From CAYWBI01 sp964456445 (lineage in GTDB: Bacteria; Calditrichota; Calditrichia; Calditrichales; J004), in assembly GCA_964456445.1 (NCBI GenBank), contig CAYWBI010000003.1, positions 27,198 through 91,197 on the forward strand: 64,000 nt of DNA, given 5' to 3'. This document shows, piece by piece, positions 60,329 through 64,000 of the stretch (positions within the stretch are counted from its first letter, which is position 1; each line of letters starts with the position of its first letter). The position numbers and the translations under genes were made by a program. A model generated the notes under the pieces. That model made no database searches, was not told the origin of the DNA, and was given only the letters and a program-made list of their open reading frames with translations.

Positions 60329-60712
60329 GCAATGTCCAATCTTTTTTAATTGCCGGGTAGGAATGTAATTTTCCGGTCTTTTGGATATCTGGCAGACTAT
60401 CGACTTGCCAAATTTAAGAAAGAGCGGGATAATATTCATATAAAAGGGCAAAACCATAAACCAATTATTGAAAATTATCCTTTCTATTCTGCCCTTCACT
60501 CAATAAAACATACACTATATAATTTATGTTAGGATTTTTCATTAATTCGATTGTATATTAAATTTACCCAGAAAAATATATATTTTAAAACTTGTCAACG
60601 AATATAAAATTATCCTGATATATTATCCTGATATATTATTCTGCATAGGGACATAAGATAATAAAACACGAACTATTACCCCTGTCTTAAACACGGTTTA
60701 CAGGAGGTCGAT
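60329..60712. other. Divergent promoter region of antiporter and TonB-receptor genes
   Basis: 384 bases, very AT-rich from 60500. It contains a 13-bp tandem direct repeat (listed separately). AGGAGG (60702-60707) lies five bases before the receptor ATG. I see no certain promoter. Confidence 0.5.
60611..60636. repeat. 13-bp tandem direct repeat upstream of the TonB-receptor gene
   Basis: tatcctgatatat occurs twice in tandem (60611-60623, 60624-60636) and a third, degenerate start (tattctg) follows. It lies about 80-100 bases before the receptor start, in the zone where a promoter or regulator site would be. Copy-number change here could alter promoter spacing. Confidence 0.85.
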
Positions 60713-63370
60713 ATGAAATATTTATTATTATGTGCTATTTTCCCACTGTTTGTTTATGCACAGCAAGCAGACAGTGTGTTTTTTCTGCCGGGCATAGAAG
60801 TACAAACACTAACCGCCGGCTATATCACGTCCAACCCCCGCTATGATATCAAAGATATTTTGGCCTTGCAGCAAGGTGTAACATTGTTGGATGGCCAGAT
60901 ACATATTCGCGGGGCGCGTTCAGCACAGACTAATTATTTTTTGGACGGTGTTTTTTCCAACGACATTATGTTTGGCGGGAACGGCGTCTATCTCATCCCA
61001 TCGGCGCTCGATCGCGTAAATTTATTCATTGATCATACACCATCCGGCTTAGCGGTTGGCGGTGGAGGGGCAATCATGGCCCGGATTAAAAAGGGGGGCA
61101 AGCGTTTCGAGGCCCATCTAAATGTACAGGGCGATGGCTTTGTGCCACATGGCCAGTCTTTTTTCAATACGTATTCGTATGGACAGCGGATCATCACGGC
61201 TTCCATTGGCGGCCCATTGGCAAATGGCGCCATCCATTATTTTATTGCGGCGGAAAATAACTATAAATCCGACGCCATGCAGCGTTATAATTCCGGTTTT
61301 CGGTTTGACAATGTACCGGTGCAGAACAGTTCATCCACTGTTTCTCTCAGCTTTCCGCAGGGGTACACACCGCACAGCCAGTCGAATTTATATGCTCTAA
61401 ACGGCGCGTTGGATTTTGATTTTTGGGGAAACGCTTTGCGCATCAGCGGCAGCGCCAGCCGCGAGCGGCGGCAGAATGATAGCAGGCCCTGGTTACATAT
61501 TTTTAATGACCGCATTCCCCTTCTCGATACTAAAAGCGCTATGCTCTCCGCGCAGTTCTCCCGGCGAATTGGGAAAACCTCTTTCTTAAAAGTACAGGCA
61601 GGATATTATAAGCGGTTTAGCGAAACCAGCGATAGTTATTTGGGAAATGACTGGATGAGCTGGTATGACAGCAGTAAAGTTGCGGAACATGGTGCTACCT
61701 TCCGCGATGCCTGGAGACCTCAATATAATATATCCATTTACAATTTAAGCTTCAGTACAAAAGGTAGGCCTCAAGGACGCTATTCGAAAAACAGCCAAAT
61801 CAGCATTTTTAGCAGCCTGGATTTTGAGCAGAAACTCGGACAGCGACATCTGTTGCATTCAGGCTTGAGTGTACGTTCCTATACCCTTCGTCATTACTCT
61901 ATTTCTCCGAGCGTTATGTTTTATGCTGCTCCTCCGGAATATGGTGATAAAATTGGCATAAAAACAGTTGGTCGTTATCAGGATATTTCAGTGTATAGCT
62001 GGATTCGTAATGGGGGATTAGATGCATATGGTTATGACGTGTATGGCCAGGAAATAAATAAGCAAAAAACATATAATGAGGGTGATGCTGTTCTTGCACC
62101 GATTCGGCCGCTTTTTAGCTCTGCCTTTATTGAGGATACATATCATTTTCAGCATACGACCGTTCGTGCCGGGTTTAGGATGGATTATTTTGATTTTAAC
62201 AATAAAATCCTAAAAGACCCCACGAATATTCGTCCAACATTTACGGGATTTGGTATAAACAGCGATAACTGGAAAAAAGGAAAAACAGCAGTACGCTATA
62301 ATCCTTATATCTCAATAAAGCGGTCTTTAAACAATCATCTGCTACTTTTTAGCGAATATGTACAGGCCTCACAGCCAACTACCTTAAATAAGTATTATAG
62401 AAGTGATCGATCTATAGTGCATCACCTTTCATCTTCATCAATACCTGCTCCGGTTAGCTCGATTCAACCAATTGACTCAAGAAAAATAAATGCTGGTTTA
62501 TGGTATTTAACAGGAGCAGGGCTGACGCTGACTGGAGAAATATTTTATCATAATTATAGAAGTTTAAGTGGCGTGGAGGTGATCCATTGGTCCAGCACAT
62601 TATCTTTTGTCCCAAGATATATAAAATATAGCGATAGGGATGAAGCAAATATTTATGGACTGGATTTAAGTTTATCGTTTAATCATTTAGGCGATCTTTG
62701 GGCACAGATGTATTACAGCTATCAAAACGGGCTTGGCAGGCAGAGCGATAAATCTATTTATTCCCAAATAAGAAATTTTCGCTTTACCGATGCTATCCGT
62801 CCGCTTGATAATCTAAGCGCACATAGTGGTGCTTTGATCCTAAATTATATTTTCAGGAAGCAAAAATGGGGGAACTGGCTTGCAGATAGTCATTTTAATT
62901 TATTTGTCAATTTCAACAGCGGGCATGCCTATACTCTGCAATCTATATTTCCGCATGATATTTCCTCCATTTATAATGCCGGGGTGGATTTAATGACACC
63001 TTATACTTACAAGAATTATGTTGAACCTGTCAATGCCTCTACCACGCCATGGGTGATAAATACCGATTTAAGCCTGGATAAATCGATTGAAATAAGCGAG
63101 AAACTGGGCTTGACCTTTTTCCTGAGGGTAACCAATTTGTTTAACCGTAAAAATGTTATAAATGTTTATGAAACGACTGGTTCCGCCACGGATGACGGTG
63201 CTTTTGAAAATTCTACTATGGCAGAATTAAGTAACCGTTATGGCCCTGAATTTAAAGAATTTTACAAGGCTGTTGTTCAGCGTGACGGAAATGCCTACCG
63301 CAGCCTTCTTGGTAAAGAACTATTCGGCCGTCCACGGCAAATTTTCGCCGGGATAAAACTGGCCTATTAA
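60713..63370 (+). CDS. TonB-dependent receptor-like outer-membrane protein
   Basis: 885 residues. A signal peptide (1-17, FVYAQ) is followed almost at once by a plug-like domain: DIKDILALQQGVTLLDG, IHIRGARSAQTNYFLDGVFSND, then a GLAVGGGGAIMARIKKGGKR strand. No CarboxypepD-like N-terminal extension and no evident TonB box are present. Residues 150-885 form a long barrel ending PRQIFAGIKLAY with a terminal aromatic. It probably imports a large or chelated ligand; the ligand is unknown. The first half is GC-richer than the stretch coding for about residues 390-660, suggesting mosaic origin. A paralogue begins 44 bases downstream. Confidence 0.88.
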   Translation: MKYLLLCAIFPLFVYAQQADSVFFLPGIEVQTLTAGYITSNPRYDIKDILALQQGVTLLDGQIHIRGARSAQTNYFLDGVFSNDIMFGGNGVYLIPSALDRVNLFIDHTPSGLAVGGGGAIMARIKKGGKRFEAHLNVQGDGFVPHGQSFFNTYSYGQRIITASIGGPLANGAIHYFIAAENNYKSDAMQRYNSGFRFDNVPVQNSSSTVSLSFPQGYTPHSQSNLYALNGALDFDFWGNALRISGSASRERRQNDSRPWLHIFNDRIPLLDTKSAMLSAQFSRRIGKTSFLKVQAGYYKRFSETSDSYLGNDWMSWYDSSKVAEHGATFRDAWRPQYNISIYNLSFSTKGRPQGRYSKNSQISIFSSLDFEQKLGQRHLLHSGLSVRSYTLRHYSISPSVMFYAAPPEYGDKIGIKTVGRYQDISVYSWIRNGGLDAYGYDVYGQEINKQKTYNEGDAVLAPIRPLFSSAFIEDTYHFQHTTVRAGFRMDYFDFNNKILKDPTNIRPTFTGFGINSDNWKKGKTAVRYNPYISIKRSLNNHLLLFSEYVQASQPTTLNKYYRSDRSIVHHLSSSSIPAPVSSIQPIDSRKINAGLWYLTGAGLTLTGEIFYHNYRSLSGVEVIHWSSTLSFVPRYIKYSDRDEANIYGLDLSLSFNHLGDLWAQMYYSYQNGLGRQSDKSIYSQIRNFRFTDAIRPLDNLSAHSGALILNYIFRKQKWGNWLADSHFNLFVNFNSGHAYTLQSIFPHDISSIYNAGVDLMTPYTYKNYVEPVNASTTPWVINTDLSLDKSIEISEKLGLTFFLRVTNLFNRKNVINVYETTGSATDDGAFENSTMAELSNRYGPEFKEFYKAVVQRDGNAYRSLLGKELFGRPRQIFAGIKLAY

Positions 63371-63414
63371 ATTCCGTACATTTGATTGTTTATGATTAAT
63401 CACAGGTTAATTGT

Positions 63415-64000
63415 ATGAAGTATTGGATACTCCTGTTGCCCTTTTTTGTTTTTGCTCAGGAAACGGATAGTTCATTTTCATTGGAATATCCGGATGTGCA
63501 AACGCTAAGCGCAGAATATATCAGTTCCAACCCCCACTATGATATCAAAGATATTTTGGCCTTGCAGCAAGGTGTAACATTGCTGGACGATCAACTCAAT
63601 ATCCGCGGGGGGCGGCCCTCTTTAAATAATTACTTTTTGGACGGTGCCTTTTCCAATGATATCATGACGGGCGGAAACGGCATCTATCTGATCCCCTCCG
63701 CGCTGGAAGGGGTGAACTTGTTCGTTGATCATACGCCATCCGGCTTAGCGGTAGCCGGTGGAGCGGCCATCATGGCGCGGATTAAAAAGGGGGGCAAGCG
63801 TTTCGAAGCCCATCTGGATGTACAGGGCGATGGCTTTGTGACACAGGGCCAGACTTTTTTCAATACGTATTCGTACGGACAGCGGATCATTACAGCATCC
63901 ATTGGCGGCCCGCTGGCAAATGGCGCCATCCGTTATTTTTTTGCGGCGGAAAATAACTATAAATCAGACGCCATGCAGCGTTATAATTCCGGTTTTCGGT
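63415..64000 (+). CDS. Second TonB-dependent receptor-like paralogue (cut by the window end)
   Basis: 195 residues are visible, starting MKYWILLLPFFVFAQ (signal peptide). The mature part is a near copy of the upstream receptor: DIKDILALQQGVTLLDD, a plug motif IRGGRPSLNNYFLDGAFS, and an almost identical strand IMARIKKGGKRFEAH. DNA identity is very high from about 63520 to the end, with short divergent patches. Adjacent and same strand, so a tandem duplication, and probably co-transcribed. Confidence 0.88.
   Translation, partial: MKYWILLLPFFVFAQETDSSFSLEYPDVQTLSAEYISSNPHYDIKDILALQQGVTLLDDQLNIRGGRPSLNNYFLDGAFSNDIMTGGNGIYLIPSALEGVNLFVDHTPSGLAVAGGAAIMARIKKGGKRFEAHLDVQGDGFVTQGQTFFNTYSYGQRIITASIGGPLANGAIRYFFAAENNYKSDAMQRYNSGFR

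Noticed and set aside
1..64000. tRNA, rRNA, CRISPR, insertion-sequence or prophage signals
   Set aside because: None seen in any intergenic region. The transposase-like HTH segments at 1.8-3.8 kb are parts of signalling proteins without a transposase catalytic domain or terminal repeats.

Overview
The window looks like a chromosomal piece from an uncultured or draft-assembled Gram-negative bacterium of the FCB superphylum, in the neighbourhood of Calditrichota, KSB1 or Marinimicrobia (inference; no 16S gene is present). The evidence is two secreted proteins ending in type IX-style FlgD/Ig sorting tails (YPNPFNPTT and FPNPFG motifs), a PorV-like barrel, a DUF4159/DUF4175 pair, TonB-type receptors and weak or absent Shine-Dalgarno sites on many genes. 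A run of 100 N shows that this is a scaffold, not finished sequence. I saw no tRNA, rRNA, CRISPR array, insertion sequence or prophage.

1-24.6 kb, all on the minus strand, is a tightly packed surface/signalling block. In transcription order it reads: a small secreted protein, a giant Ig/CARDB-type surface protein (about 5,400 residues, broken in the assembly by the N gap), a PorV-like barrel fused to TPRs, a membrane protein combining an RsbW-type kinase with a SpoIIE-type phosphatase, and an anti-anti-sigma STAS protein. A strong terminator follows, then DUF4159 and the start of a DUF4175-like membrane protein. The kinase/phosphatase and the STAS protein share a transposase-like helix-turn-helix tail, which is the most unusual feature of the window.

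25.2-31.2 kb, minus strand, carries cyclic-di-GMP genes (HD-GYP phosphodiesterase, TPR protein, GAF-GGDEF cyclase), a thioredoxin-like protein and a DUF1697 protein. 31.4-32.8 kb is a secreted beta-helix protein. 32.9-37.2 kb is housekeeping (rpmA, rplU, tyrS, smpB) interrupted by an NtrC-like regulator whose ATPase motifs are degraded. 37.2-42.1 kb has a DUF2156 protein, a NudL-like Nudix hydrolase, an intact NtrC-type response regulator and a divergent histidine kinase. 42.3-46.8 kb has a DUF3179 lipoprotein with an outer-membrane barrel, then a HAD hydrolase and a GMC-type flavoprotein with a cysteine cluster.

47.1-52.5 kb is DNA repair: a UvrD-type helicase with a DnaQ-like exonuclease inserted in it, recJ and an Smg/DUF494 gene. 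52.8-60.3 kb has lipoamide dehydrogenase with a beta-propeller lipoprotein, a TPR protein, trmJ, sfsA, a small membrane protein and a cation/proton antiporter. 60.7 kb to the end holds two tandem TonB-receptor paralogues, the second cut off by the window edge.
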